DNA of 64,000 nucleotides. It comes from Drechslerella dactyloides. Its lineage: Eukaryota; Ascomycota; Orbiliomycetes; Orbiliales; Orbiliaceae. The position numbers were made by a program, and so were the translations under genes. The notes beneath the pieces are model-generated. The model saw only the letters and a program-made list of their open reading frames with translations. It was not told the DNA's origin and did not search any database. Shown here in pieces: positions 23,689 to 35,878 of the stretch (its first letter is position 1; each line of letters opens with the position of its first letter). Location of the stretch: positions 2,542,001-2,606,000 of the forward strand of contig JAGTWJ010000002.1 of the NCBI GenBank assembly GCA_020064725.1, read 5' to 3'.

Positions 23689-23729
23689 TCCATCCATCCA
23701 TCCGTCCATCCACCCACCCTTCCATCCCG
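23689..23729 (+). repeat. (CATC/GTCC)n tetranucleotide tract
   Basis: Repeated CCATCCAT/CCGTCCAT/CCACCCAC units. The same family of tracts recurs near 27240, 27305 and 52165. Confidence 0.8.
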
Positions 23730-24535
23730 CCCTCTCCAATACCTGTCACTGTCACCTATAATCTCCCCTCTTATCACACAGATCATTCTTCCCCCCCGTC
23801 GCACCATATCAGACATCGCTACGGATAAGGCCATAGGCGAGTCTCGAGAGCAGGCATTTTCTTTTCTTGTGTCTGTGTGTTTCTCGTCCCGTCCGGCCAT
23901 CTGGGACCGGCGCCTGCTCATGCCGCAGAGTCAGATGACGGCGGACGGTGTCATCTGCTGGCATCATCTCTCGTCCCCGCGGGTGTCGGTTCATGCAAGC
24001 GCAGGTGTAACCCGCCGGTCGTAAACATTATTATATTATCGTCCAACGGACCGTTCAGTGCAGTTTCGTCGACGCTGCCCACGTTTTTTTTTCTTTATCT
24101 TGTATTTTGTTATTTTTCATCTTTCGTTTTTCTTCGCTATAAAATAGCCGGATAAGGGTGTTACGTCTACAGGAAGCGATGCACTGACGCACCAGACCCA
24201 GATTTAGATCAACCCTCGTCCGCCGGCTCGGCTGCTTGGCCCAGCCCTTCGTTTACGCCTACGTGCGTAATTGCGTCCAACAACAACAACAGCAGCCCCG
24301 CGGCCTTCATATATCCAATCCCATTCGCGAATTCGTTCGCGGTTTTTTTCTTTCCTAAACAACAAGAAAAAAAGATTCCTTGCATTGCTTTCACCACTCA
24401 TGAACGAGCGTCCGCCGTCGTGAGCCTTAAAGATAAGAAGTTCCAAGGATTGAAGAAAGCATCTGCAGTCCCCGCGTGTCTACCCTGATCGATAGACAGA
24501 TACATGCCAGCCCGCTGTCGCAGAGCACCTCACAC

Positions 24536-26098
24536 ATGGCTACAGCCGTCCACTCGCCGACCTCGCACTCGCATTCGCACAGCGCGTACCGCCACCACAC
24601 CTTCACACCCTCGGCCGCGTCCTCGCACAGCGGCAGCACGACCCCGCGGTCGACGCTCCACAAGCAGTCGTCCTCGTACCGGACGATAAGCAGCAGCGCT
24701 GCCAGCGCGGCGGCCGCCACGATGGCCAGCTACTCCAGCCAGTCGTCGGCGGGGCGGCCGAACTCCTCGCACGACAGCGGTCACCATCACCATCTTCACG
24801 GCAAGCTGCACAAGCGGTCGACGTCCAAGGAGACGTCGTCGACGACCGCGACGGGCAACGGCGGCGCATCGTCCGCGTCCGCCACGCCGACCCACGAGGA
24901 ATTTTTTCCAGCGGACTCCTCGCACCACAAGAAGGGCCTGATAAAGCCGTTATCGCTGCTCAAAAAGGTGTCCAGCTCGTCCGGCAGCGGCAAGCTGGAC
25001 CTGGGCAAGGCGGACGGCGGGTACTATTCGTCGTCGTCGTCGCCGTACATTGGCAAGCAGGCGTCGGCGACGGACCTGACGAGCTTTGTGCCGACGCACC
25101 GGCAGCAGCACAAGCGCACGATCTCCGGCAACTCGGCGGGTTCGAACAACAGCGCGCCAAACTACTATCCGGCGCGCCGGTACGCGCCGACGCCGAGCCA
25201 GTCGTACCCGAACTCGATCGGGGACTCCGAGAGCGCGGAGGACGACAATGAGGACGACAACGAGTATCTCGAGACCAACGGTACGACGACAGCCGGCAGC
25301 AGCACGGCGGGGCCGTTCGCACGCAAGCGGGCGGCGACGCAGCCGCTGCGGGTGGTGACGAGCTCGACGGGGCTGCCGCTGGTGCTCCCGCCGCGGATAC
25401 CGACGTCGGAGAGCGCCCCGATCTCACCGATCACGCCGCTGAACCGCTCGGCGACGCTGGACTCGTTTGACCGGAAACGCAACGAGTCGTTCGACCGGAA
25501 ACGCAAGGATTCGATCGACCGCAAGCGGAAGATCGTAGGCGGGCGCAACAGCAGCGAAGAGTACGTGGAGAGCATGAAGCGGGCCCGCGAGAAATTCGAA
25601 GAGCAAGAACGGCGCAAGGACGAGAAGGAGGAACGTAAAGCGCGGAAATCGCTCAGCAAGGACGACCACCACCGGCGCCGGTCGATCAGCAAGGAAGAAT
25701 CCCGCCGGCCGTCGAACGACGGCAGCAACACGATCGCGAGCAGCCACCACGGGGGCACGACGACGTTCGTATCGAAGACGCGGTGGTTCAGTTCGGCGCG
25801 CCACTCGACGCCGGAGCTGGGGACCACGACGGAGAAAACGATCGGGATACCCTACGGCGGCCCCGGCAGCGACAGCAGCACACCGGCGGGCGGCATCAAG
25901 ACCACGGCGACGCGGAGTCTCCGGAACGTGTCGATGCGGGCGGCGGACGACGGTGGCCGGCGGTCGCGGAGCGAGAAGCGGACGGCGAGCGGGGTGCGCG
26001 GGTTCCGGCACCAGTGGCAGGGGTTTGTGATGTGGGTGCAGATTGGATTTGTGAGGATGGGACGCAAGGTTCGCAGTTTCTTTGAGAAAGCGCCGTAA
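24536..26098 (+). CDS. Ser-rich disordered protein with DRKR repeats
   Basis: One 520-residue frame from the first ATG (24536). Ser/Thr/His-rich low complexity fills the N-terminal half (SHSHSHSAYRHH, SAASAAAAT, HHHHLH). A conserved-looking GLIKPLSLLKKV segment precedes a GSGKLDLGKADGGYYSSSSS stretch, and an acidic DNEDDNEY patch follows near the middle. At residues 310-333 three 8-residue units occur in tandem (SFDRKRNE, SFDRKRKD, SIDRKRKI); they create basic Arg-x-x-Ser sites typical of basophilic kinase targets. A charged EEQERRKDEKEERKARK segment follows. The C-terminus is an aromatic, amphipathic segment (HQWQGFVMWVQIGFVRMG) and then basic residues, possibly membrane-associating. I recognise no family; function unknown. 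Confidence 0.7.
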   Translation: MATAVHSPTSHSHSHSAYRHHTFTPSAASSHSGSTTPRSTLHKQSSSYRTISSSAASAAAATMASYSSQSSAGRPNSSHDSGHHHHLHGKLHKRSTSKETSSTTATGNGGASSASATPTHEEFFPADSSHHKKGLIKPLSLLKKVSSSSGSGKLDLGKADGGYYSSSSSPYIGKQASATDLTSFVPTHRQQHKRTISGNSAGSNNSAPNYYPARRYAPTPSQSYPNSIGDSESAEDDNEDDNEYLETNGTTTAGSSTAGPFARKRAATQPLRVVTSSTGLPLVLPPRIPTSESAPISPITPLNRSATLDSFDRKRNESFDRKRKDSIDRKRKIVGGRNSSEEYVESMKRAREKFEEQERRKDEKEERKARKSLSKDDHHRRRSISKEESRRPSNDGSNTIASSHHGGTTTFVSKTRWFSSARHSTPELGTTTEKTIGIPYGGPGSDSSTPAGGIKTTATRSLRNVSMRAADDGGRRSRSEKRTASGVRGFRHQWQGFVMWVQIGFVRMGRKVRSFFEKAP

Positions 26099-27508
26099 AC
26101 ACATATAAAAATTTCAGCGAGCGGTGCGAATGACAGCGTACGTACTTTAGCTTTGACGGCCTGCGAGCGATTTTGAAACCACACGGCAGATCACGTTTCG
26201 TACGACAGACACTTTTCTTCGGCCACGGCGCGCGCGCGTTTTCTTTTTTTCCGGACTGGATACGATACCCTGTTGTATTCCTTTATTCTCGAGCTGCTTT
26301 TCTCTGGAATTGCGTTTACACTCGAACTGGTTACGACTACTTTTTGATTTTCGAATGAGATTTGTTACATTTACATTTTACATTACTGGACGACGTTGAC
26401 ATACTTTTACGTCTAGCGAGCATGGATATCCTGGTTACGATGCCTTTTTTTCACTTTTTTTCACAAGTTCGTTTTGTGAATGCGATGAAGTTTTTACTGT
26501 CTGTTTGTTTGTTTGGATATACATGGTGCATGGTGTTCTACTATATTCTGTTCGGACGGAGTTCTTTACAGCCTTTTTTTGTTCTTACAAATTTTTTGAT
26601 GTTGATTTTTGATGTTTTGTATTTTTTGTATACGGTGGTATATATGGAGTTCTTTTGTATTGTCAGGCTGCATTTACGCCGGTTTTTCATCACTGTCGTT
26701 ATAGATTGGAAGAAGGAAGAATAACAAGCAAAGACAACCGGAAGGAATCAAGAACAGGATCCTAAGATTAAGAAGGAAGACAGCATTGGGAAGGATTACA
26801 ATGGACGAGTGTATGGAAGAATTATATACAATGGCTGATTGCTGAGATTGACTTTTTACAACTGCATCCATCATGCACGCATGTGTTTTTGATATCTACC
26901 ATCATGATTTGCGCATTTGTCGGTTGATGTTGTTATATCCATGGATCGATCATGTTGTGTGCATGCATGTTTTGGATCGCGGATAGATAGTATACGGTTT
27001 ACTGGGTGGATATCTTGTCGGGTATCTTGTCGGGGTGGTGGTATAGATAGTATATAGACTTCGGGTCGACTCGGACTGGCGAACGAATTCATCTCCATTC
27101 ATTACATTAATTGGATGTTATCTCGCAGTGACCGACCTAGGCAAGTCTGGCTTCGGGACTAGATACTACCCCTGGTATATAGAGTGGAATATAGGTGGTT
27201 GATTGAGAACAAGTACATATAAGTAACGCTGACACTGTCCATCCGTCCATCCATCCATCTATGTCGAACTGCACCCGCCCATTATCAATGATCCAATGTA
27301 TGCATCCGTCCGTCCGTCCGTCCATCCGTCTACCGGGTACTCCCATCAAAGTAAAACAAAAAAGTGAAGCCGCCATGCGATAACAGAAACAGGAATCAAA
27401 CAATGCGATGCGATGCGAGTCTGCTGACTATGATATATATAATACACCTGCTGAATGAGCGAATGAATGACAGTATTTCGATACTTAGGTAGTAGTACTG
27501 GTATAAGG
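26099..27508. other. Convergent intergenic region
   Basis: T-rich DNA at 26380-26700, consistent with a 3' untranslated region of the gene ending at 26098. Then come short tetranucleotide tracts at 27237-27260 and 27302-27331 (CCAT/CCGT units) ahead of the minus-strand gene ending at 27509. No gene was recognised. Confidence 0.5.
27237..27331 (+). repeat. Two (CCAT/CCGT)n tracts
   Basis: Tandem CCAT and CCGT tetramers at 27237-27260 and 27302-27331, separated by about 40 bp of unique sequence. Confidence 0.8.
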
Positions 27509-28048
27509 CTACCAGCTGTCGTCGTCGTCGTCGCGACGGCGGAGGAAGCGCCCGCGGTTGCTAACGGAGCGGACGGCCGGGTGGCGGGCGATGTATTCAC
27601 CCCGTAGCTTGACGTAGTACCAGAAGCCGGGGTACCATTCCTCCGGTATCAGCGGGGCGCGGATCTCGTCGCCCCTGCTCTGCCTATTGTTGTAACTGTG
27701 GTTTTGATTAGAGGGGTGTTTTCGCTTCTGCTGTTTGGAGAAGGCGCGGATGGCGTCGATGCAGTCGTCCGGCGAACGGTAGGGGAGGAAGCGGATGCTG
27801 CGCGCGAGGGCCATGTCGCCGGACAGCGCGGCGACGTCCGCGGGCGCCATCGACGGCGCGGCGAAGAAGGAGGTGTCGAGGGTGCGTGGGAGGTGGGAGG
27901 TCACGGCTGACGGCTGCGGGGCGGGTCGCGGGGCGGCCTTGACGTGGAGGAGCCAGAGGACGTCGGCGGAGGGGGTGTAGTTGTAGGTGTATGTGTAGGG
28001 CTGGTGGTGGTGGTGGTGGTGATGATGGGGGACGACGAGGGTCGGCAT
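27509..28048 (-). CDS. Hypothetical protein with N-terminal His8 tract
   Basis: An uninterrupted 179-residue frame from the ATG at 28048. Residues 8-15 are eight consecutive His, followed by a Tyr/Thr-rich QPYTYTYNYTP stretch. The middle part (TLDTSFFAAPS..., RSIRFLPYRSPDDCIDAIRA) looks globular. A conserved-looking EEWYPGFWYYVKLRGEYIA segment lies near residues 140-160. The end is RFLRRRDDDDDSW. I recognise no named domain. It is divergent from the Rab4 gene, 604 bp away. Confidence 0.6.
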   Translation of the reverse strand: MPTLVVPHHHHHHHHQPYTYTYNYTPSADVLWLLHVKAAPRPAPQPSAVTSHLPRTLDTSFFAAPSMAPADVAALSGDMALARSIRFLPYRSPDDCIDAIRAFSKQQKRKHPSNQNHSYNNRQSRGDEIRAPLIPEEWYPGFWYYVKLRGEYIARHPAVRSVSNRGRFLRRRDDDDDSW

Positions 28049-28652
28049 GGCTGCGGCGGCGCTGCACTGGCTGTCATGTCATCGCGCGGGCGGCGCTGGC
28101 GAGTATCGGGAGAGGGCGCGGAGGTGGAAGTGGCGACGGGCGGGGAAGAGGGACATGGCGAGAGGCAAGGTGGCCCGTTGCGGAGAGAGAGAGAGAGAGA
28201 GGTTGTGAGGGCGATTGCGGCGGATCACGATGGACGGACGTCGTTGGCGATGGCAGCTGTCAACTTGCAACCAAAGTAGTATTTGGGGGCTGGCCGTCTT
28301 ACGTAACCCGTCCCGCGACGGCCATTAACATCACTCCCTTCCACTACTCCCGATCCAGACCTGACACCATTCCACCCTTACTCCCTCGAGACTAGCCTGG
28401 TGATTGGACGAGATTGGACGAATGACGGCAAGGTGAGAACCATGCAGCAGTGATCGTGCGCTAGGGACGCCGGCGAGGAGTCCCTGGATGCAGAGCTCTG
28501 CGCCCCGCCGCTGAGCGCAATCCGCAAACCCGGCTGCGACAATTTACCGCTCCGCATCCATCACCGTCCCATCGTGACTTCTCATCCCGTCGCAGACACG
28601 ATACCGCGAAACTATAATACCATACGAAACGATAATAGACGGAGGAAAGACC
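28049..28652. promoter_or_regulatory. Divergent promoter region
   Basis: 604 bp between the start codons of the His-tract protein (minus, 28048) and the Rab4 gene (plus, 28653). It contains a (GA)n tract at 28181-28201. Other open frames here are shadows. No defined box was recognised. Confidence 0.5.
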
Positions 28653-30172
<1,520 letters not shown>

Positions 30173-31034
30173 TTTTACTTTTACCCTTCGACTTTAGTTT
30201 TGCCGTCGATACATTTTGATATTGCGTGTGCGTCTATATACTCCGGTATAGTTGGATGAGAGGGTCTAGAGATGGTGTATAATGGGCGGGTGGTACCGGT
30301 GGGCGATAATATCATGCGACGAGTGTTAATGGTGGGTAGACGTTTGCGATCTGTTGGTTCAGCGGGTGTTCTGTGTCCTTGTGGGAGTGAGCGAGCGAGC
30401 GAATGATGAATAATAGACTTACGTTGACTACAGCATGTTTTGTTCTCCTCTAGCTCTTCTTGTACAGCTGCGTTTTATATCGTACGTGTCAGAGTTCATA
30501 AACTCCTAATCCATTGTTATGATGTCATGATTGAGATACTATTCTTGCTACATATTCTTTGGGTTAAGTCTGCAGTGATGCCTTTTGAAGGCTTCACGCT
30601 AGATGTATTCTGTTATAGTTGCCGTGTCCGTGCGTACTTGGCTTGCTCGTGCATTTATAAATTTACTTATCCGGAAGTCTGTTCTACGCATATATCTGCA
30701 CACTAACGTAGACGGTCTTTAAGCTTTCCGGTATTAGCTCATCGACTCAAGTATCCGGGATATCAATCTAGTAGACGACGTACATGTGACTTGTATCAAG
30801 TATTTGCTTATATATAGTTGTATTATACATGCTGGTATCGTACACCCCCCTCTGGATAAAATAGGTACAAGAACTCTTATATACTGAGATAAGTAAGTAA
30901 TTGTCGCAAATCGAAACTTTTCACGCATGCATGCCGCTTCGAACCGCGATGCAGTGGTAATATACCCCGTATATAAAATCCAACGTACTTTCTGAAAAAA
31001 AACGCCCGCCCGCCATGCTGTAGCACCCCGTCTA
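30173..31034. other. Convergent intergenic spacer
   Basis: 862 bp between the 3' ends of the Rab4 gene (plus) and NAN1 (minus). AT-rich with TATATA runs near 30810-30880. Presumably both 3' untranslated regions; nothing else seen. Confidence 0.5.
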
Positions 31035-34000
31035 TTATCCGTCGACGTCGATTATCACGTCAAAGTCCCGTACGGGTAGGTCCGCGTAGACGTCCACATC
31101 CCCATCCCCATCCCCATCCCCTTCCCTCGCATCTTCAAACTCTTCGTCCTCGTCATCGTCTTCGTCGTCTTCGCCGCCCGCCGTTATCGCACGAGCGGTC
31201 TCCACCGCGTCGGTTGCACTCGTACGCCGCGACACATCCACATCCAGCGCCTTCTGCCCGACGATTTCCATGAACCGGCCGAACACGTCGCCCACAGCTG
31301 GACTCGCGTACGCCGGCGCCGGAAACAGCCGCGCCAGCATATGGCTCCTGACAACCTTGCCATCGCTGTCCTCATCTTCGGCGACTTCCTCCTCCAGCAC
31401 CGCCTTTTCCAAAAACGCATTCGTCAAGCCGCCGACGTCGCCGTACACATCGTCGAGAAGCCCGCCCGCCGATACACCGGCAACCGCACCGACACCGCTT
31501 CCCGCAACCGTGAGAGAATACACGTTGGCCGCCCCGTCAAGCCACAGGAACCCGTCGCCGCACCCGCCACCGCACAGCGCGAGAACCCCGTGCCCCGCCT
31601 TCCGACGGTGCACGACCGCAAACGACGGCACCTCGACCACCGCCACCGCGCTCGCCGTGTTCCCCGCCCGCGTCAACCCGCCGCTCTTCTCCCCGCCCCG
31701 CAGCGGATAATTCACCGCCACCGCCACCGCCGCCGCCGTCTTCCCTTCCGCGCTGCCGCTGTCAACGGCAAGGTGGATGTTCGGCACAAACGTATTGCTG
31801 TCGAGTGCGACGTCACGCCCCACCAGCGCGGACAGCTGACACCCCCACGCCGCCGACCCGGCCACGAGATCCCACGCGACCACCCGCCGCGCACCCGCTA
31901 CGAAAAGATAGCGGTCCGCAAACGCGATGGCGAAGACGGTGCCCGTTTGTAGCGCGCTGATTTCCTGCGCGACGGCACCAGAGACCGGATCGATGATTGC
32001 GACGACGCCGTCCTCGCTCGCGTCCGTGTACGATGCTGCGACGACGCTGCCGTCCGACGCGTAGGCTATGCGTGCGTCGAGGGGGGTGGTAGTTGTGGCA
32101 GTCGCAAGCTTGACGAGCTCAATGTTGCGCCGACAGCTCCAGAGGACCATGTCGGATTTCTGCACGGCGACGCCAGCTCGCGTCCGAGCGCGACACGCCC
32201 AGATCTTTACCGCGCCGTCGCTGCCGACGGTTGCGAACGCGCTGCTGTGTGCTGCCGGCGAGGCGGTAAGGTCTGCCACGGCCGCCGCCGCACCGGACGC
32301 GTCAACGCCATGGGGACTCTCAATCATCGATACGAGCTCCCAGCTGCCGGTATTCCCGTCCTTGCCTTTAGCATCGCCGGCGGTCCACCGCCAGAAACGA
32401 AGCGTCACCTCCTTCGCTACCGTCGCCGACCGCGGCGGCTGCGGGGCGCCGGCGTCGAGAAAGTCGCAGGCAGGGGCAGCCCACTCGTCCACGCTCGCGA
32501 GCCACGTACCGTCACCGGAGACCGCGAGCGCGGTGACGGTCGGTTCGACAACGCGGCCGCCGTCCGGCGTCGTGTTCTTCATCGACGCGAGCGTCCGCGT
32601 GATAGCCTGCTTGGCGACGCCGCGGTCCTGCGACAGGTCGAAGGTTTGCAAGTACGGATACGCGCTCTCGCCCTTCTGGCTGGCCGGCGCGGCGAGCAGG
32701 ATCTGCTTGTGCGCGCGCGGGTTCCTGACGAGCGGGATGCGGAAGGAGGCCGTGGTGGAGGTGGGTTCCGTCGGTGCGTGAGACTTCTTGATCCGGCCGC
32801 CGGACTTGTAGATTTTATGGTACGCTTCGCCTTGGAAGACGCGGGATTGGATGCCCGCGATTGCGGTGCGCGGTTTCAGTTCCGTCGTGGAGATTGCGAG
32901 GACGCTGTTGTCGCTGAGGAGCAGGGCGTACGTTGCACCCGACGGGGAGAGGGCGATGGATTTGATCGAGGCGCCGAGGTTGGGGAGGTGCTGCTGCGAC
33001 GAGGTGGCGAGCTGCCAGAGGACGAGGACGGTCTCGCGGCCGCCGGAGATGAGGTACGTTCCTGTATGTATTCCTGCGGTTAGTTGGAGCTGTACATGGA
33101 GGGTATGTGGTTTGGGGCCGTACCATCTTTCGAGTATTTGATGCAGCCGACGCCGGAGCGGTGCCAGTGCAGCTTGCTCTTGACGATGTTCGCCGAGGCA
33201 GCGACAGCAGGGGCTAGCACGTCGTGGTAGATGAATATACGGCCCGTGCTATCGCCGATGGCGACGTCGCCCTGCGTGGTGCCGCCCTTCTTGTGCCGGG
33301 CGATAGCGTCGATGGTGAGGACCTTGCCCGGCGCGGAGACCTTGCGCATACGCCAGTCCGGCGAGCCTTTCGCGCGGTTGCCAACGTAGAATGCCTCGCC
33401 GGCGTCGAGGACGAACGTGCTGCTGTCCACGATGACAAGGTTGCGGGGACGGTTGTCCTCGAACGTGAAGACCGGCGTGGCGGTCAGGGTGCGTTCTTCT
33501 GCCGTTGCGGCTGGCGGCGTCCTGGGGATGGTTAGGGCGACGATCTGCCGCTGTGCTTTACGCGAGGAGTCGCGGAGAGAGCTCTCATGGTAGGTCCAGA
33601 GGGTTGTCGTCGTCGTCGTCGAGTCGGACTCTGGGAAGACGTGCAGGCCGCACCAGGCGAGGTAGGGGCTGCTCTGGAGGTCGGTCTTCCAGCACCCCTC
33701 GATGGTGCCCTCGGTCCAGTCCCAGAGGAGGAGGTCGCCGGCAAAGGTGAGGGTGTACAGCTGGTGCGGGTTGGCCGGGTCGAGGGTGTAGTTTGCGACG
33801 GCAGAGTACGCGCCGGAGGGCGAGTAGGGGAAGGGCGTCGGGGGCGGGTGCAGATGCTGCAGGGTGCGCGCGAGGAGAGAGGTCTTCGCGGAGAAGATCT
33901 TGATGGCGGGGCCCTGCGAGAGGAATAGGTGCTTCTCGTCGGCGGAGTAGAGGACCGGCGTGGTCGTCGTGTAGCGGCCGCCAAGGGGGTGCGAGAGCTT

Positions 34001-34366
34001 CCACTGCTGGGCTCTGCGCTTGGGCGTCCGTCGCGCGCGGAGAGGCGGCCGCGATGAGGCGGCGTCGATGGTGGTGGTGGTCGCGGCGGGTGTCGCGGCG
34101 TCGAGGGCGAGATGCTTCCGCTGGCGCTCTTCGCGGCGTTTGGCCTTCTTGGCCTCGGGGGTCAAGTCGGCGAAGCGCTTGTCTTTGCGGCTGCGGGAGG
34201 CCTTGTCGACTGCGTTTTCAGCAGCATCGCCCGTCTTGGGCTTGGACTTTGTCGAGGGCCGCTTGGGCTTCGTCGTGTCATGCTTGGAGGGCAATGCAAC
34301 CTTTGAGGCCGATGCAGCCTTCGAGGCGTGCTTCGTGCCCTTCGTGAGCGCGGCTGGGTCTGCCAT
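31035..34366 (-). CDS. NAN1: U3 snoRNP / t-UTP WD-repeat protein Nan1 (Utp17, WDR75 family)
   Basis: Two exons, 34366-33124 and 33061-31035, separated by a 62-bp intron (GTACGG...ACAG, phase 1); about 1,089 residues. A basic, Lys/Arg/Ala-rich N-terminus of about 130 residues precedes QQWKLSHPLGGRYTTTTPVL, the family's entry to the first beta-propeller. WD-type blades follow (PAIKIFSAKTSLLARTL; GCIKYSKDG-GTYLISGGRET-VLVLWQLA spanning the intron; VTLRFWRW; DGAVKIWACR). The C-terminus is strongly acidic (EDDEDDDEDEEFED, then Asp-Gly repeats). The family belongs to the UTP-A/t-UTP subcomplex that links Pol I transcription to 18S pre-rRNA processing in the nucleolus. It is longer than the yeast protein because of its N-terminal and C-terminal extensions. 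Divergent from RPB10 across 241 bp. Confidence 0.88.
31096..31121 (+). repeat. Coding (CCCCAT)n hexamer repeat
   Basis: Four tandem hexamers inside the NAN1 3' coding end. On the minus strand they encode the alternating Asp-Gly run in the acidic tail. Confidence 0.85.
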
Positions 34367-34607
34367 TGGGGGCTCCCGATCGATGGAGTGGGAATGGCGA
34401 TGGTGGTGATGTCGACGAGATGCGGTTGGAGAGAAGGGTTTGGCGTCCGGCGTGGTGTTGAACTTTTTTTTTTCTTTCTTTCTTTCTTTGGCGGCGGCTT
34501 AAAATGCGCCCAGGCCCGCAACCTCATCGCAGCACCAGCAAACATTCTCGCCCACAGCAGCAGCAGCATCAGAGCAGCTCGCCATCGACGACGGCCTCGC
34601 AGACACG
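34367..34607. promoter_or_regulatory. Bidirectional NAN1-RPB10 promoter
   Basis: 241 bp separate the two start codons. It contains a T/CTTT-rich tract at about 34466-34490, which could exclude nucleosomes, and a PAC-type box at 34521-34530. Both products serve rRNA synthesis or RNA polymerases, so shared control is plausible. Confidence 0.7.
34521..34530 (-). promoter_or_regulatory. PAC-type box (GCGATGAGGT)
   Basis: Reading the minus strand gives GCGATGAGGT, matching the core GCGATGAG of the PAC element known upstream of Pol I/III subunit and ribosome-biogenesis genes in yeasts and many ascomycetes. It lies 78 bp ahead of the RPB10 ATG and 155 bp ahead of that of NAN1. Confidence 0.6.
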
Positions 34608-35071
34608 ATGATTATCCCCGTTCGGTGCTTCAGCTGCGGCAAGGCGAGTTTTTCGTGCCATCGTTCGCGGTGTTCGTCAGCTAACGCGGTGCTTTGCGGA
34701 CAGGTTGTCGGCGACCTCTGGGAGCCGTACATGCGCCTGCTCGAGGAGGGCGTCAACGAGGGGTCCGTCTCATCCCCCCTCTTCGACATATGATACACAC
34801 GGGATACACTGTCGTCGGGAGAAAGAACGGCCGGTGCTGACGGTTGGGCGGTGTGTAGGGACGCGATGGACCAGCTGGGTTGTAAGCGGTACTGCTGCCG
34901 GCGCATGATTATGACGCACGTCGACCTGATCGAGAAGCTGCTGAGGTGCGCATTCTCCACGACCTCCTCTCCGATATCCTTTATCACAGTATGGCAGGAT
35001 GGATGCTGACGGCGAGCAGATACAATCCGACGGAGCGAGCGCTGCGGTTCCAGGCTCGCAGCGGCCTCTAA
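34608..35071 (+). CDS. RPB10: RNA polymerases I, II and III subunit RPABC5 (Rpb10)
   Basis: Four exons: 34608-34643, 34704-34762, 34859-34945 and 35020-35071; 77 residues, near the family's usual 65-75. The product begins [12 protein letters not shown] and continues [43 protein letters not shown] and YNPTE. The zinc ligands CFSC and the invariant YCC are present. It is the small shared core subunit at the Rpb3-Rpb11 (AC40-AC19) platform. The first intron (34644-34703) must start with GC (AAG-GCGAGT) because no GT donor gives the conserved CGK-VVGD junction. The other introns are GTCCGT...TAG (96 bp) and GTGCGC...CAG (74 bp). The 16-residue tail after YNP is slightly longer than in yeast. Confidence 0.95.
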
Positions 35072-35878
35072 GCGTCCCGCTGGACGGCGGCATGGACGGG
35101 AGTCCGGCGGCAGGCAGCCCGCACGCCGATGAACACGCACGGGCGAGCAGACCTCCGCTGTCTGGGGGATCGCGGGCGGCTGGAACGTAATGGCGAGAGG
35201 GGCTGCCTCGAGGCACAGGCATGGATGGAGGCGTGGATAGAGGCACGGTATCGAGACGGGGGACGTGGGGCTGATATACGGCGAGATGCTTCGATAGACG
35301 GCGTTTGGCCATTCGATCGCTTTGTATTATTTAGCAGAATGACATTCTATTCCAACTATTTTATATTATTTATTGATTGTGCCGCGCCGCTTTGTTCGGG
35401 TGAAAATGGCGGGCAGCCAAACTCTGCCTGCAGCAAAACCTTCACTCCAAAACCGAAACCTCCAAACTCTCCTCCTCCTTCCTTCCTTCCTTCCTTCCTC
35501 CCAACAGCCTTCCTGACAACCGCCATCGCCATCGCGACACCGTCTCGCCCGCCCGCCGTCTCCTTCACGACCTCTCCGCCAGTCCCGTCGCCGGAGCTTC
35601 CTCGTGCTGCTGCTGCTGGTTGGACGCTGTGCAAGTTGCCTGATCCGGCACTGCGTCTGGGCCAATCGCAGAGCTGCTCGCCACAGCTCGTTCCCAGCTC
35701 CCGCCGCCGTGCTCTCTCGAAAATATACTTGACCGGAGCAGTATCTCGAACGGACTTCTCTCTCGATCGCAGCAGCCCGAACGGAACAGGCGCCCGACAT
35801 CCGACCACCGACGAAGACGAAGCCGAGGCGGAGGAGGAGGACCCGGCCGCTGCACCACCAGTCAGGGAGGATTCCAGC
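35072..35878. other. Intergenic / leader of the Kelch-BTB gene
   Basis: 807 bp. Contains a TTCC-repeat pyrimidine tract at about 35477-35500 inside a C/T-rich leader. The reading frame of the next gene is open back to 35129, but the upstream part looks like leader translation, with mixed low-complexity content and no conserved motif. Confidence 0.5.

Larger units (their letters stand above)
14552..24535. other. 10-kb gene-poor interval
   Basis: No gene can be supported. 14552-16000 is AT-rich and may include the bZIP 3' untranslated region. 18.2-20.7 kb is full of short self-complementary words and tetranucleotide repeats (separate entries). From about 21.7 kb the DNA becomes pyrimidine- and CA-rich, like a fungal promoter/leader for the gene at 24536. 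Open frames of 100-200 codons on both strands at 21.5-23.9 kb have biased, overlapping compositions and look like shadows. Confidence 0.45.

Noticed and set aside
23300..23921. Overlapping minus-strand frames of 140-151 codons
   Set aside because: They are translations of tetranucleotide repeats and GC-rich leader with no conserved motif.
35129..35878. N-terminal extension of the Kelch-BTB protein
   Set aside because: The frame is open, but the sequence is low-complexity leader (TTCC tract) and the likely start is 35879.
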